From Salinibius halmophilus (lineage in GTDB: Bacteria; Pseudomonadota; Gammaproteobacteria; Pseudomonadales; Natronospirillaceae), in contig NZ_QPEP01000002.1 of the NCBI RefSeq assembly GCF_003577475.1, positions 182,516 through 246,515 of the forward strand: 64,000 bases of DNA. Direction: 5' to 3'. Positions 9,826 to 18,725 of the stretch are shown here, in pieces; the first letter of the stretch is position 1, and each line of letters opens with the position of its first letter. Both the position numbers and the translations under genes were made by a program. Under the pieces are notes generated by a model. It was not told the DNA's origin, did not search any database, and saw nothing but the letters and a program-made list of their open reading frames with translations.

Positions 9826-10506
9826 TTATTCTGCTGGCGCCCTGCGCAGCAACCTGAGTAACCAGCGCGCTAACAATGGAAAGAGCCCTAACAGTGCGAA
9901 GGAAGCAATGAGCGACGGGGAAAGGATATCCGATAGTTTTTCTAACTGTGCTAACTGAGTGCCAGCATTCACGTATACCAGCGTGGCGGGAAACATGGCC
10001 ACCTGCGACACCAAATAGAACTGCCAGGTTGGTAAGCGGGTTAAGCCAAATACAAGATTGACAACCCAAAATGGGAAAAGTGGAACCAAGCGCATAGAAA
10101 ACAAATAAAAGGCACCGTCGGTTGCCACCCCTTGCTGGATTTTGCCTAACTGTTTGGCGAACTTTTTCTCGATGGTGTCACGCAAAATATAACGCGATGA
10201 CCAAAACGCCAACGTTGCCCCCATACTACTGGCAAAGCTAATAATGGCAGCGCCAGTCACCAAACCAAACAAGGCACCACCAAGCAATGTCATAATGGAA
10301 GCACCTGGCAAGCTCAATGCAGCCACAAGTACGTATGCTGCAAAATAACCGCCGATAAACCACATTGGATGATTGGCATAAGCTTCTTGCAAGCGCAACT
10401 GTTGGGCTTGCATATTAGCCAAGGTAAGTTGCTCATGACCGCCAAAGATAAAAAACAGGGCAATTGCCGAGGCAATCATAACAAGTAAAATCAGCTTAGT
10501 TTTCAA
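9826..10506 (-). CDS. VTT/SNARE-associated domain membrane protein (TVP38/DedA-like)
   Basis: About 226 residues with an N-terminal membrane anchor (LILLVMIASAIALFFIF), then a VTT domain. The conserved features are SLPGASIMTLLGGALFG, a re-entrant glycine-rich loop, GATLAFWSSRYILRD, and a FLFSMRLVPLFPFWVVNL segment with the conserved Arg and Pro residues. The family is thought to handle lipid scrambling or transport in the inner membrane; substrate is unknown here. Start choice is uncertain: TTG 10506 overlaps the stop of the upstream DUF547 gene (TTGA), suggesting translational coupling, while another TTG at 10530 would give eight more residues. It is the last gene of a three-gene minus-strand set. 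Confidence 0.85.
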   Translation of the reverse strand: MKTKLILLVMIASAIALFFIFGGHEQLTLANMQAQQLRLQEAYANHPMWFIGGYFAAYVLVAALSLPGASIMTLLGGALFGLVTGAAIISFASSMGATLAFWSSRYILRDTIEKKFAKQLGKIQQGVATDGAFYLFSMRLVPLFPFWVVNLVFGLTRLPTWQFYLVSQVAMFPATLVYVNAGTQLAQLEKLSDILSPSLIASFALLGLFPLLARWLLRLLRRAPAE

Positions 10507-11351
10507 GGTTGCGTCTCGTTGAGTTGCCAATCATAGTGGTAGTCAATACGCGCATCACTAGCAATGGCTTCATTCAATAGCGGATTTAAGTATTTAATCA
10601 GTTCTGCCTCATTGCTAGCAAAGTCCTCTAGGTACCAATCAAAGATACTCGACAAGCGCCAACGTTTTGCCGATACCTTGGCAACGCCTTTTTCACTATT
10701 AACAAATGCGCGCTCAGCTTCGCTAAGTTGAGAGTTTAGAGCGTTTTCGGTGAAAGCTTTCGGTTGTAGGTTTGGACAGCCTAATGCAGCACAGTTAACG
10801 GCAAAATGGATGCGATGATCGTTGAAAATAGGGCGTAAAATCCGGTGTTCGATATCATTCAGCGATAAATCACGATCATTAATGCGAATAACGGTTCTAT
10901 TCCAAGGCCCAGAATTAAACCAGCCGAGGTTTCGAATACTCTCTAGTGGGTAATTCTGCAAAATCAAATCGACCGTAAGCGCATTATATAGGTTCACCCA
11001 ATAGGCGAACTGAGCATCTGGAGCTAGCTGCAGTGGGTTAATGCTAGCTTGCACAGATAGCCATTGCTGCAGTGCTTGGCGATCGGAGGTACTGACGCGG
11101 CGGTAATCAACCAGATAATGCTGGCCTTTTTTTACTAGGTAATTATCAAGAAAGGCTTGCCAGGTTGCGACATCTGGCTGGGCCTGCTGACCTTGCTCAT
11201 TCCAATATGGGTCAAGATCAGCTTTGGGCGCAGCAAATAGGTTACACGCGAGCAACAGCAAACCGATAAACAACCACCTAACACCCAGCCCTACTCCTCT
11301 GTCCTTGGTATGACAGGCGTTGGACGCAGCGCTCGGCAGCAGCCCAATCAC
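10503..11351 (-). CDS. DUF547 domain exported protein
   Basis: A 282-residue protein with a long basic N-region followed by a hydrophobic signal segment (WLFIGLLLLACNLFAA), so it is probably exported. The rest is DUF547: FAYWVNLYNALTVDLIL, RNLGWFNSGPWNR, LSLNDIEHRILRP, and the hallmark HFAVNCAALGCPNLQ with two cysteines, then WRLSSIFDWYLEDF. DUF547 has a papain/transglutaminase-like pattern (Cys in NCAALGCP), though activity is unproven. It starts at GTG overlapping the stop of the DUF4124 gene (GTGA) and overlaps the VTT gene at its end, so all three should be co-translated. DUF547 and VTT genes often neighbour each other, which hints at a shared envelope role. Confidence 0.88.
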   Translation of the reverse strand: MIGLLPSAASNACHTKDRGVGLGVRWLFIGLLLLACNLFAAPKADLDPYWNEQGQQAQPDVATWQAFLDNYLVKKGQHYLVDYRRVSTSDRQALQQWLSVQASINPLQLAPDAQFAYWVNLYNALTVDLILQNYPLESIRNLGWFNSGPWNRTVIRINDRDLSLNDIEHRILRPIFNDHRIHFAVNCAALGCPNLQPKAFTENALNSQLSEAERAFVNSEKGVAKVSAKRWRLSSIFDWYLEDFASNEAELIKYLNPLLNEAIASDARIDYHYDWQLNETQP

Positions 11352-11998
11352 TGGCTTTGTTTCCTAGCTTCTAGCTGGCGCTTGGCTTCTTCAATGGCCG
11401 CCCGTTCGCGCTCAACAATATATTCAAGGCGGGCCTTATCAGCGTCGAATCGAGCCGCAATACTATCGCGCTCCTGCTCCGCTAAGGCTACTTCCGACTC
11501 AGTACTTTTAATCGCCGCCTCTAGCGACGCTAGCTCGGCTTGCAACTCGTCTGTAATTGCTTGCCCACGACGTTCAGCTAACGCAGCTTGTTGCTGCTGG
11601 TTTTGCAACTCGGTCGTTAAACGAGTAATGCGCGCGTGCAAATTATTAATCACAAGTTCGAGCTGGGCCAATTCACTCTGTTTAGCAAACTCAACGTCTT
11701 CACCGGTTGAATACAGCGCTCTTAGTTCATCATCGCGCTGTTTCTGCAGAATAGCTTGGCGCTCAGCTAATAGCTGATCTCGCAATAGTTCATCACTCAG
11801 CGCCGCTGGCACTTCTTCTATTACGCGACCTTGCGCATCTAAAATTTCATAGCCGCGTTCAATGGCCTCGGGCTCAACGGTAGATGCCAATACAACATTG
11901 CCACTCGCATCAACATAGCGGTAAAAGCGTTGTGCCGTTGCCGCTGTTGCTAATGTGACAAGCATTATAAATACCGTTACAGGCCGTAACCAATTCAT
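11348..11998 (-). CDS. DUF4124 periplasmic coiled-coil protein
   Basis: A 216-residue exported protein. Residues 1-22 form a signal peptide ending ATAATAQ, followed by a DUF4124 module (RFYRYVDASGNVVLASTVEP, where the aromatic-Asp-Gly/Asn pattern is characteristic). Residues from about 68 to the end form a long charged coiled coil rich in Glu, Ala, Gln and Arg with no Pro or Gly breaks (ITRLTTELQNQQQQAALAER and following). It is the first gene of a tightly overlapping set with the DUF547 and VTT genes, divergent from the TSUP transporter gene. Function unknown; a structural or scaffolding role at the envelope is a guess from composition. Confidence 0.85.
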   Translation of the reverse strand: MNWLRPVTVFIMLVTLATAATAQRFYRYVDASGNVVLASTVEPEAIERGYEILDAQGRVIEEVPAALSDELLRDQLLAERQAILQKQRDDELRALYSTGEDVEFAKQSELAQLELVINNLHARITRLTTELQNQQQQAALAERRGQAITDELQAELASLEAAIKSTESEVALAEQERDSIAARFDADKARLEYIVERERAAIEEAKRQLEARKQSQ

Positions 11999-12040
11999 TG
12001 CTATACTCCGCGCCTAATTCTTCGCCCCATTCTATGAGGT

Positions 12041-12808
12041 ATGCTTGTTTTGTTCGAGCTATTCGTTCTGTTCATTGTTTCTCTAGCTGCCAACACACTA
12101 TCTAGTTTAGCAGGTGGCGGCGCTGGCTTGCTGCAGCTACCGCTGTTGCTTTTTTTAGGGCAACCGTTCGCCATTGCCCTGGCTACGCATAAAGCCGCCA
12201 GTGTATTTCTTGGCGTTGGTGCCTCGATTAAACATTTTGGCGGCGGCAAGATTAACTTACCCTTAGTACTAACCCTAATGCTTGCCGGCATTCCAGGCGT
12301 TATTCTGGGTGCCAATATCATCCTTGCCGTGCCTGAACTATGGGCGACAGCCGCGCTAGGCATACTTACATTAGCGCTGGGCATCTATTCGATGGTTAAG
12401 CCTTCACTTGGCCAACATCATAATCCTGTTAGCTTTACCCTGCGCCATACCCTTATAGGTAGCACAGTATTGTTTACGATTGCAGTACTAAACGGCTCAC
12501 TTACTTCAGGAACTGGCTTATTTGTGACCATGTGGCTAATTTATTGGTGGCGTTTAGATTATCAACATGCCATTGCTCACACAATGGTCATGGTAGGCCT
12601 GTTATGGAACGGTACTGGTGCCGTCACACTTGGCTTGCAAGGCGAGATAAATTGGTTGTGGTTAATGCCACTTATTGCCGCTAGTTTTTTAGGCGGTTGG
12701 CTTGGTGCGCATTTAGCTCCCAAGGCTGGCAATAAGAGAATTAAACGATTATTTGAGCTGGTCACCATCGCCACAGGCGCATCGTTATTGTGGCGCGTAT
12801 TTGGTTAA
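12041..12808 (+). CDS. TSUP family (TauE/SafE-like) membrane transporter
   Basis: A 255-residue inner-membrane protein with about eight predicted helices. The N-terminal LSSLAGGGAGLLQLPLLLFLG and the repeated half near residues 140-175 (GSLTSGTGLFVTMWLIYWW) are the internal-duplication signatures of the sulfite exporter TauE/SafE (TSUP) family. ATHKAASVFLGVGA is the usual helix-2 pattern. Family members export sulfite, sulfoacetate or other small organosulfur anions, but the substrate here is not indicated by neighbours. Start ATG at 12041 lies in a short divergent gap of 42 bp shared with the DUF4124 gene. Confidence 0.88.
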   Translation: MLVLFELFVLFIVSLAANTLSSLAGGGAGLLQLPLLLFLGQPFAIALATHKAASVFLGVGASIKHFGGGKINLPLVLTLMLAGIPGVILGANIILAVPELWATAALGILTLALGIYSMVKPSLGQHHNPVSFTLRHTLIGSTVLFTIAVLNGSLTSGTGLFVTMWLIYWWRLDYQHAIAHTMVMVGLLWNGTGAVTLGLQGEINWLWLMPLIAASFLGGWLGAHLAPKAGNKRIKRLFELVTIATGASLLWRVFG

Positions 12809-12840
12809 AGGGTGGCTAGCGCCACCCAATAAGCAACTAG

Positions 12841-13485
12841 TTAAATACCGTACTGTTCACGATAAGCGGCAACCGCTTCCATATGTTCGCTGTACTCAGG
12901 TTTAGTACCTAACCAAGTTAATACATCGGTTAACGACACAATTGACACAACTGGAATGCCAAACTCAGCTTCAACTTCTTGCACGGCAGACTTGTCGCCT
13001 TGGCCTTTTTCTTGGCGGTCGATAGCGACCAACACAGCTCCAGCCTGCGCTTTAGGCTGCTGAGCCATAATGGCCATTACTTCGCGAATAGCAGTACCAG
13101 CGGTGATAACGTCGTCAACGATGGTGATTTTGCCTTCTAGTGGCGCCCCCACTAAAGAACCACCTTCACCGTGATCTTTTGCTTCTTTGCGGTTAAACGC
13201 CCATGGTAAGTTTTGGTTATGCTGTGTTGCCATAGATACCGCCAATGCCGACACCAGCGGGATACCTTTATAGGCTGGCCCAAATAGTACGTCAGACTCA
13301 ATACCACTAGCGATCAGTGCTTGCGCATAAAAGTCACCAAGCTTTGATAACGATGCGCCATCTTGAAACAAACCAGCATTAAAGAAGTACGGACTGACTC
13401 GACCAGACTTCAACGTAAACTGACCAAATTTTAGTACGCCAGTTTCAACCGCGAATTCAATAAAGGCTTGCTGGTATGCTTGCAT
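12841..13485 (-). CDS. pyrE: Orotate phosphoribosyltransferase
   Basis: PyrE transfers phosphoribose from PRPP to orotate to make OMP in pyrimidine synthesis. The 214-residue protein has the PRPP-binding loop [17 protein letters not shown], the [10 protein letters not shown] segment, and the [17 protein letters not shown] flexible catalytic loop with its Lys/His pair. Length matches the bacterial family. GGAG precedes the ATG by about 8 bp. The gene faces away from the crc homologue, the same arrangement seen in Pseudomonas and relatives. Identity secure. Confidence 0.97.
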   Translation of the reverse strand: MQAYQQAFIEFAVETGVLKFGQFTLKSGRVSPYFFNAGLFQDGASLSKLGDFYAQALIASGIESDVLFGPAYKGIPLVSALAVSMATQHNQNLPWAFNRKEAKDHGEGGSLVGAPLEGKITIVDDVITAGTAIREVMAIMAQQPKAQAGAVLVAIDRQEKGQGDKSAVQEVEAEFGIPVVSIVSLTDVLTWLGTKPEYSEHMEAVAAYREQYGI

Positions 13486-13749
13486 GCAGGGTTCTCCAAA
13501 TAAAACACCAACTAATTGTGTTTTTGTCGTCTATTCTCTTGAGGTTACTTGCAGAATGACTACACTTTGCCGCCATCCTGCTTGTTGTATCAAAACCCTA
13601 GCTGGTAGCAGCCGGTTTTGGTAGCAGTGACTGCCATTATACCGGATATCGGCTTACACTTAACTAGGGACGCAACATACCGTTACGAACAAGGTTGCGG
13701 TAGTACTATTTGCGCCAACTTTTACTTGAAGAGATCACGACTCACTATC

Positions 13750-14502
13750 ATGAAGATTGCATCGCTGAATCTAAATGGCTTCGACAACGCCTTAGTAAAT
13801 GGATTTGAACAATGGCTAGCGCAACAAGACGCCGACATTATTTGTTTGCAGGACATTCGCGAGCAGGAATATAAGTTACCCAAGGCGGTATTAGAGCCAA
13901 AAGGCTACGAAGCTTACTTTTTTGAGTCTGATCCAGCAGATTTAGGTGGCGTAGCAATTTTTACACAAGTGCTACCCAAAGCCATTATTCGTGGTATTGG
14001 CAGCTTCGATGTTGACCAAGAAGGCAGCTTTATCCAAGCAGACTTTGGCGGTTTTAGTGTTGCCTCGATGCTGTTCCCACACGGCTTTGAGCAAGCGAGC
14101 GCTGAACGCAAAGCAGTTTATTTAGAACGCTTCATGCATCACTTCAAGCGCACGCAGAGAAAACGGCGCAACTACATTTTTGCCGGCAGCTTATACATGG
14201 CGCACCAAACCATCGACGTAAAAGCTTGGCAGCAAGCACAAGATATCGCTGGTTTTTTACCTGAAGAGCGTGCTTGGATGGATCAGTTATTTGGGCCGCT
14301 GGGCTTTTCCGATGCCATGCGCGAAGTGGAGCCATCGGAAGATCAGTTCAGTTGGCAGCAAGGCGCCCGTGCCGCTCGTTTTGATTACCAAATTTGCACA
14401 CCCGACATCGCTGAGACCGTGTTGGATGCCTATTTCGACGAAGAAGCAGGGCTCTCTGAGCACCATCCGTTAATAGTGACATACGACCTAGAGCTGTATT
14501 AA
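13750..14502 (+). CDS. crc: Crc-like protein (catalytically degenerate ExoIII fold)
   Basis: A 250-residue member of the endonuclease/exonuclease/phosphatase fold, matching Pseudomonas catabolite repression control protein Crc, which with Hfq blocks translation of catabolic mRNAs. Segments shared with Crc are MKIASLNLNGF, ADIICLQDIRE, GGVAIFTQVLPKAII, KRRNYIFAGSLYMAHQTIDVKAW and SEHHPLIVTYD. The usual nuclease residues are lost: LQE is LQD, the GDFN motif is AGSLY, and SDH is SEH, as expected for Crc. ATG 13750 was chosen because homologues begin here; the longer frame from 13618 has no similarity-like content. The position opposite pyrE supports the call. It could control use of ectoine and other carbon sources. 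Confidence 0.88.
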   Translation: MKIASLNLNGFDNALVNGFEQWLAQQDADIICLQDIREQEYKLPKAVLEPKGYEAYFFESDPADLGGVAIFTQVLPKAIIRGIGSFDVDQEGSFIQADFGGFSVASMLFPHGFEQASAERKAVYLERFMHHFKRTQRKRRNYIFAGSLYMAHQTIDVKAWQQAQDIAGFLPEERAWMDQLFGPLGFSDAMREVEPSEDQFSWQQGARAARFDYQICTPDIAETVLDAYFDEEAGLSEHHPLIVTYDLELY

Positions 14503-14515
14503 GTCACCAAATTTG

Positions 14516-15709
14516 TTAGGCACTAGGTAGAGAAAACGAGAAAGTGGTGCCCGAGGCATCACTTTTGGCCACCCAAATGTTACCCCCCTGGCGGCGCACC
14601 AACTCAGCGCTTAGGCGCAAACCTAAACCAATGCCTTTCTCACCTTTACTACCAAGTTGACTAGTAACATTTTGGCTAAACAAGCCCTGGCGCACACATT
14701 CGTCAATACCCCTGCCTTGATCGGCTACCGATATCACTACTTGCTCGTCTTTAGCATCAACAGAAACGGTTATGGTGGACTCAACAGGTGAAAACTTAAC
14801 AGCATTGCTCAACAGGTTGCGGATAACTGTTTTGGTTGCTACCGCATCGCACATGGCTTGAATGCCGGGGTTATCCAGTTCAAGGTTAATGGTTTGCTGC
14901 TTTGCCTGTTTGGCAGCATCGACTGTCTGCACGGCATCTTTGATTAAAAAGACTAGTTGATGAATACCCGGATCGATCTTGTCATCAGACAAGCGCTGCT
15001 GCGCCCATTGCAATAGTTCATCAAGCAGCTGATAAACCTGCGTTGAAGAGCTCAAAATTTGCCTTGAGAAGTCGGCAACCTCGCGCGCGCTAAATTGATT
15101 ATTCTCATCGGAAAGCAATTGAGTTAGCCCTAAAATGCCATTAAATGGCGACCGCAGATCATGGGCAATCAACGAAAACAGCTTTTCGCTCTCGTTGTTT
15201 AACTGAGTGAGTCGTTTATTGTGCAACCGAAGTTCGAGCTGGTTAACTACCTGATTCGCAATAATTTGCATGGCTCGCTTTTGCATTTCGTTTAATGCTT
15301 GCGGCTGTTGATCAATAACGCATAGTGTACCGATTGGCATTCCATCCGAGGTAACTAGTGGCGCACCGGCGTAAAAGCGAATGTCTGGATTACCCGTTAC
15401 TAACGGGTTGTCGTGGAAGCGGTCATCCAGCTTGGCATTTGGCACTTCGAACACATCGGATTGCAAGATGGCATGAGAGCAAAACGCTATGTCTCTGGGC
15501 GTTTCATCAGCCTCAAGACCTACTTTTGATTTAAACCATTGGCGGTCTTTATCAACCAAGCTAATCAATGAAATGGGCGTGCCACAAATTAGGCTGGCAA
15601 GCTCGGTGAGCTCATCAAAATGTTGCTCATGTTCGGTATCCAAAACTTCGTAGCGCAGCAGGGCAGCAAGGCGCAAGGATTCATCTGGATGTTGATCGGC
15701 TGGTTTCAT
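14516..15709 (-). CDS. GAF-domain sensor histidine kinase
   Basis: A soluble 397-residue kinase. A GAF domain spans about residues 20-160 (VLDTEHEQHFDELTELAS, SLVDKDRQWFKSKVGL, FYAGAPLVTSDGMPIGTLCVID). A HisKA dimerisation helix follows with the phospho-acceptor H183 in SLIAHDLRSPFNG. The ATPase domain has an N box (VIRNLLSNAVKFS), G1 (VADQGRGID) and G2 (GEKGIGLGLRLS). No membrane helix or receiver domain is present and no response regulator gene is adjacent, so the partner is elsewhere. It lies convergent to crc with a 13-bp gap. The signal is unknown; GAF domains of this class often sense redox state, light or small molecules. Confidence 0.9.
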   Translation of the reverse strand: MKPADQHPDESLRLAALLRYEVLDTEHEQHFDELTELASLICGTPISLISLVDKDRQWFKSKVGLEADETPRDIAFCSHAILQSDVFEVPNAKLDDRFHDNPLVTGNPDIRFYAGAPLVTSDGMPIGTLCVIDQQPQALNEMQKRAMQIIANQVVNQLELRLHNKRLTQLNNESEKLFSLIAHDLRSPFNGILGLTQLLSDENNQFSAREVADFSRQILSSSTQVYQLLDELLQWAQQRLSDDKIDPGIHQLVFLIKDAVQTVDAAKQAKQQTINLELDNPGIQAMCDAVATKTVIRNLLSNAVKFSPVESTITVSVDAKDEQVVISVADQGRGIDECVRQGLFSQNVTSQLGSKGEKGIGLGLRLSAELVRRQGGNIWVAKSDASGTTFSFSLPSA

Positions 15710-15762
15710 GGCTATGCTCCACAGTCTTGCATGTGAAGCATAGTAAATTACAGCAGAAACGC

Positions 15763-16482
15763 TTAATCTTTTGCTAAGGCTGTAAGTTGGAATTCAATTA
15801 AAGATTGGCAACCCTTTTCGGCCAAATCAAGCAGGCTATTGAGCTGTGAACGACTAAAGGTGCCATCTTCACCAGTGCCTTGCACTTCAACAAAGCCACC
15901 ATCGGCATTCATAATGACGTTCATATCAGTCTCGGCGTTACTGTCTTCTGGGTAATCCAAATCCAGCACTGGCTCGCCATTGTAAATACCCACTGAAACC
16001 GCCGCAATCATGCTCTTAAGTGGGTCCGTTTTAATGACCTTCTCGCGCTGCAGGTGGCGTAGTGCATCCACCAGCGCCACACAGCCACCCGTGATAGCGG
16101 CAGTTCGAGTACCGCCATCAGCCTGAATCACATCACAATCAATGGTAATGCTTACTTCCCCAAGCGCTTTAAGGTCAACCGCCGCACGAAGACTGCGGCC
16201 AATAAGGCGGCTAATTTCAACGGTGCGCCCTTGCTGTTTACCCTTTGCCGCCTCGCGAATCATGCGCGAACCCGTAGAACGAGGTAGCATGCCATATTCG
16301 GCAGTAATCCAGCCTTGACCTTTGCCCTTTAGAAAGCGTGGCACATTCTCTTCAACACTGGCCGTGCAAATAACCTTGGTATTGCCAAAACTCACCAACA
16401 CCGAGCCCTCGGCATGACAGGTATAATTACGCTCAATCGTTATATCACGCAGTTGATCTAATGCTCGGCCACTAGGACGCAT
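15763..16482 (-). CDS. rph: Ribonuclease PH
   Basis: Phosphorolytic 3'-5' exoribonuclease that trims tRNA 3' ends, 239 residues, full length for the family. [14 protein letters not shown] is the canonical N terminus; [48 protein letters not shown] and [14 protein letters not shown] are the phosphate- and RNA-binding motifs. The start is the ATG at 16482; the longer frame from 16563 would add a non-conserved extension. It is divergent from yicC across a gap of about 110 bp, a conserved arrangement. Confidence 0.96.
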   Translation of the reverse strand: MRPSGRALDQLRDITIERNYTCHAEGSVLVSFGNTKVICTASVEENVPRFLKGKGQGWITAEYGMLPRSTGSRMIREAAKGKQQGRTVEISRLIGRSLRAAVDLKALGEVSITIDCDVIQADGGTRTAAITGGCVALVDALRHLQREKVIKTDPLKSMIAAVSVGIYNGEPVLDLDYPEDSNAETDMNVIMNADGGFVEVQGTGEDGTFSRSQLNSLLDLAEKGCQSLIEFQLTALAKD

Positions 16483-16592
16483 ATGCTCACCTTTTTTTAG
16501 ACGTTGAATTTTTAGACGCTGTATAATGGCAGGCAGTATAAAGGTTACAATGCCCGTACCCAAACCAAGCTTGCTAATTTAAAGGAAAAAAC

Positions 16593-17453
16593 ATGACTCA
16601 AAGTATGACGGCTTTTGCTCGCCACAGCATCGACCTACCAAGCGTGACGCTCACTTGGGAAGTAAAATCGGTCAACAGCCGCTACTTAGAAATGTTTTTC
16701 CGCCTACCAGATGCCTACCAAGGCATTGAAGCCAGCTTGCGCGGCACCCTTAAAAAGAAACTGGCGCGTGGTAAAGTAGAAGTAACACTGCGCTATCAGC
16801 GCCAACCTGGGCAAGATCAACAAATTAATACCGACGTGCTAGGCCAGCTAAACAGCCAAATCAACCAAGTGTTAGCCAGCAACGACCAGCTCACTGCCCC
16901 TGATGCGCTAACAGTACTGCGCCAACCAGGTGTACTAAGCGAAGCCGAAGTCGACATGGACGAAGTATTGGCCGGTGCCCAAAGTGCATTTGAAGCGGCA
17001 ATCGATAGCCTAATTGAAGCACGGGGGCGCGAAGGTGATGCCATGGCAGCCGCCATTATTGAGCGTTTAGACGGCATTGCCGAGCACACCGACTATGTAC
17101 AGAAAGTTCTACCTGAAGCACTCGGCGCTTGGCAGCAAAAACTGCGCGATCGTATTACCGAACTTGCCGACAACGTTGACGAGCAACGCTTTGCCCAAGA
17201 AGTAGCCGTACAAGCCCAAAAAATGGACGTAGCAGAAGAGCTAGACCGCCTGCATGCGCACATCAATGAAGCCCGCCGCATTCTCAACAGCAAAAAACCA
17301 GTGGGCCGCCAGCTCGACTTCTTAATGCAAGAATTCAACCGCGAAGCCAACACCCTAGCCAGCAAAGCCATCCGTGAAGACATCACCAAAGCCGCGGTTG
17401 AATTAAAGGTACTAATTGAGCAGATGCGTGAGCAGATTCAAAACATCGAATAA
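16593..17453 (+). CDS. yicC: YicC family endoribonuclease
   Basis: YicC/YloC proteins are endoribonucleases that act in mRNA and sRNA turnover. The 286-residue protein begins with the diagnostic MTQSMTAFAR, then VTLTWEVKSVNSRYLEMFFRLP, and ends with DUF1732-type VGRQLDFLMQEFNREANTLASKA and VELKVLIEQMREQIQNIE. Length is typical. AAAGGAAAA precedes the ATG. Divergent from rph. In many relatives gmk follows, but here the gene is followed by a palindromic repeat and a toxin-antitoxin region, marking the edge of the accessory stretch. Confidence 0.95.
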   Translation: MTQSMTAFARHSIDLPSVTLTWEVKSVNSRYLEMFFRLPDAYQGIEASLRGTLKKKLARGKVEVTLRYQRQPGQDQQINTDVLGQLNSQINQVLASNDQLTAPDALTVLRQPGVLSEAEVDMDEVLAGAQSAFEAAIDSLIEARGREGDAMAAAIIERLDGIAEHTDYVQKVLPEALGAWQQKLRDRITELADNVDEQRFAQEVAVQAQKMDVAEELDRLHAHINEARRILNSKKPVGRQLDFLMQEFNREANTLASKAIREDITKAAVELKVLIEQMREQIQNIE

Positions 17454-17479
17454 TTTAGCCTGACTTACTGTGTCAGCAC

Positions 17480-17506
17480 GTCATGCCCGCGAAGGCGGGC
17501 ATCTAG
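17480..17506. repeat. Intergenic palindromic repeat, copy 1 (ATGCCCGC stem)
   Basis: An 8-bp perfect stem ATGCCCGC / GCGGGCAT with GAAG loop, flanked by GTC on the left and CTAG on the right. Read on the minus strand it is CTAG-stem-loop-stem-GAC, the framework shared by copies near 34.5, 41.2 and 42.1-42.3 kb. It lies 27 bp after the yicC stop and may also act as a terminator hairpin. Confidence 0.8.
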
Positions 17507-17541
17507 TTACCAAAGTTCATCTATTCTTCTTGCACTTTATT

Positions 17542-17594
17542 TTCGAATATTTCGAAAAGCTTGCATTTTCGGTAAGTATTGCGAATAATTCGAA
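17542..17594. promoter_or_regulatory. Repeated TTCGAA operator ahead of the VapBC-like module
   Basis: Two similar near-palindromic boxes: TTCGAATATTTCGAA at 17542-17556 and TTGCGAATAATTCGAA at 17579-17594, 25-119 bp upstream of the HTH gene and close to an AGGAG ribosome site. Spacing and symmetry suggest an autoregulatory operator for the antitoxin, overlapping the promoter. This is inferred from the repeats only. Confidence 0.55.
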
Positions 17595-17618
17595 TATAAA
17601 ATAACAGGAGAATGCTCA

Positions 17619-18071
17619 ATGCAAACACAGAATCAACTTCCTTCAGCTGAAGAAGCGGCACTGGCAAAACTCTGCAGCCAAGAACTTGCGGCACTTTTAG
17701 AAACTAAAGCAACAGTTCAAACTTTATCAGTACAGGACCAAAGTGGTGATTCACATTTAGTGAACATGCCTGTTAGCGCATTGCGCATGTTGGTCGAAGT
17801 ACTAACCGAACTCGGCGAAGGCAATACAGTCAAACTTGTACCAGTTCATGCAGAATTGACGACCCAAGAGGCTGCGGATTTACTCAATATCTCTCGTCCA
17901 ACTCTGATTAAATTGCTTGATGATGGTGACATTCCGTTTCATCGCGCAGGTAATCGCCGCAAGGTACGATTTGCCGACTTGAACCAGTATCAAGAGAATT
18001 TAAAACAAGCTCGCTTAATTACATTATCTAAGCTCACCGATCTAGATCAGGAACTAGAGCTCGGTTACTAA
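17619..18071 (+). CDS. HTH (excisionase-type) antitoxin of a VapBC50-like module
   Basis: A 150-residue protein with a MerR/excisionase-type helix-turn-helix at about residues 86-125 (LTTQEAADLLNISRPTLIKLLDDGDIPFHRAGNRRKVRFADL). The N-terminal half contains MPVSALRMLVEVLTELGEGNTVKLVP, a segment typical of antitoxins that pair with a PIN toxin. Its stop overlaps the toxin start (TAATG), so the two are translationally coupled. It probably binds the TTCGAA repeats upstream and neutralises the following PIN protein. Family assignment comes from domain type plus pairing; no partner test is possible from sequence alone. Confidence 0.85.
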   Translation: MQTQNQLPSAEEAALAKLCSQELAALLETKATVQTLSVQDQSGDSHLVNMPVSALRMLVEVLTELGEGNTVKLVPVHAELTTQEAADLLNISRPTLIKLLDDGDIPFHRAGNRRKVRFADLNQYQENLKQARLITLSKLTDLDQELELGY

Positions 18072-18643
18072 TGAGTTCTAACTACACGCTTGTTTATGAC
18101 GCATGCGTTATGTATCTGGCACCGCTTCGCAGCTTGCTAATGTACTTAGCCCTTAGCGGACAGTTTCGTGCTCGCTGGTCAGAAGCAATACATGATGAAT
18201 GGATTAGAAATCTACTAAAGAACCGCCCCGACCTGAGCCAAGCGCAGCTAGATAAAGTTCGCGCGTTAATGAATCGGCATGTTCCAGGCTGTTTGGTCGA
18301 AGGCTATGAAAGCCTTGTTCCCTCAGTTGAGCTTCCTGATCCGGATGACCGCCATGTTGTCGCTGCTGCAGTGCAAACAAGAGCTGAGGCAATTGTGACA
18401 TTTAACCTGAAAGACTTCCCTGAAGGCTCATTGGCTAAATACAACTTGAAGGCGATTCACCCTGACGACTTTATCTCAGATTTAATTGAGTTGAATTTTG
18501 GCGTCGTGCTAGATGCTGTGCGTAAACACCGTAGCGCAATGAAAAACCCTCCATTCACCGCTGATGAATACTTAGATTTGTTGTTAAAACAGCGCTTGCC
18601 TGAAACAGTCTCAAAATTGCGGCCATTAACTTTGATGATTTAA
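18071..18643 (+). CDS. PIN-domain toxin (VapC50-like)
   Basis: A 190-residue predicted ribonuclease toxin. PIN-domain acidic residues are visible in order: VYDACVMYLA near the N terminus, HDEWIRNLL, LPDPDDRHVVAAAVQTRA, and IVTFNLKDFP. The C-terminal extension (HPDDFISDLIELN onward, ending LRPLTLMI) is longer than in small VapC toxins and fits the VapC50-like branch that pairs with excisionase-type antitoxins. It overlaps the antitoxin gene by one base. The RNA target is unknown; VapC enzymes typically cut tRNA or rRNA. Confidence 0.87.
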   Translation: MSSNYTLVYDACVMYLAPLRSLLMYLALSGQFRARWSEAIHDEWIRNLLKNRPDLSQAQLDKVRALMNRHVPGCLVEGYESLVPSVELPDPDDRHVVAAAVQTRAEAIVTFNLKDFPEGSLAKYNLKAIHPDDFISDLIELNFGVVLDAVRKHRSAMKNPPFTADEYLDLLLKQRLPETVSKLRPLTLMI

Positions 18644-18725
18644 TCAAAGCCATTCCACCCAACTCTCAGACCAAAGCACACTTTTATGCGCAGAAAAGAG
18701 TAACCCTAGCCTATCCCAAAATGCC

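Noticed and set aside
12001-12384. Minus-strand 127-codon frame over the TSUP gene
   Set aside because: Antisense to a transporter with conserved motifs; sequence is low-information Pro/Ala/Ser.
13618-13749. Longer N terminus for the Crc-like protein from GTG 13618
   Set aside because: The added residues are not Crc-like, and family proteins start at the MKIASLN segment.
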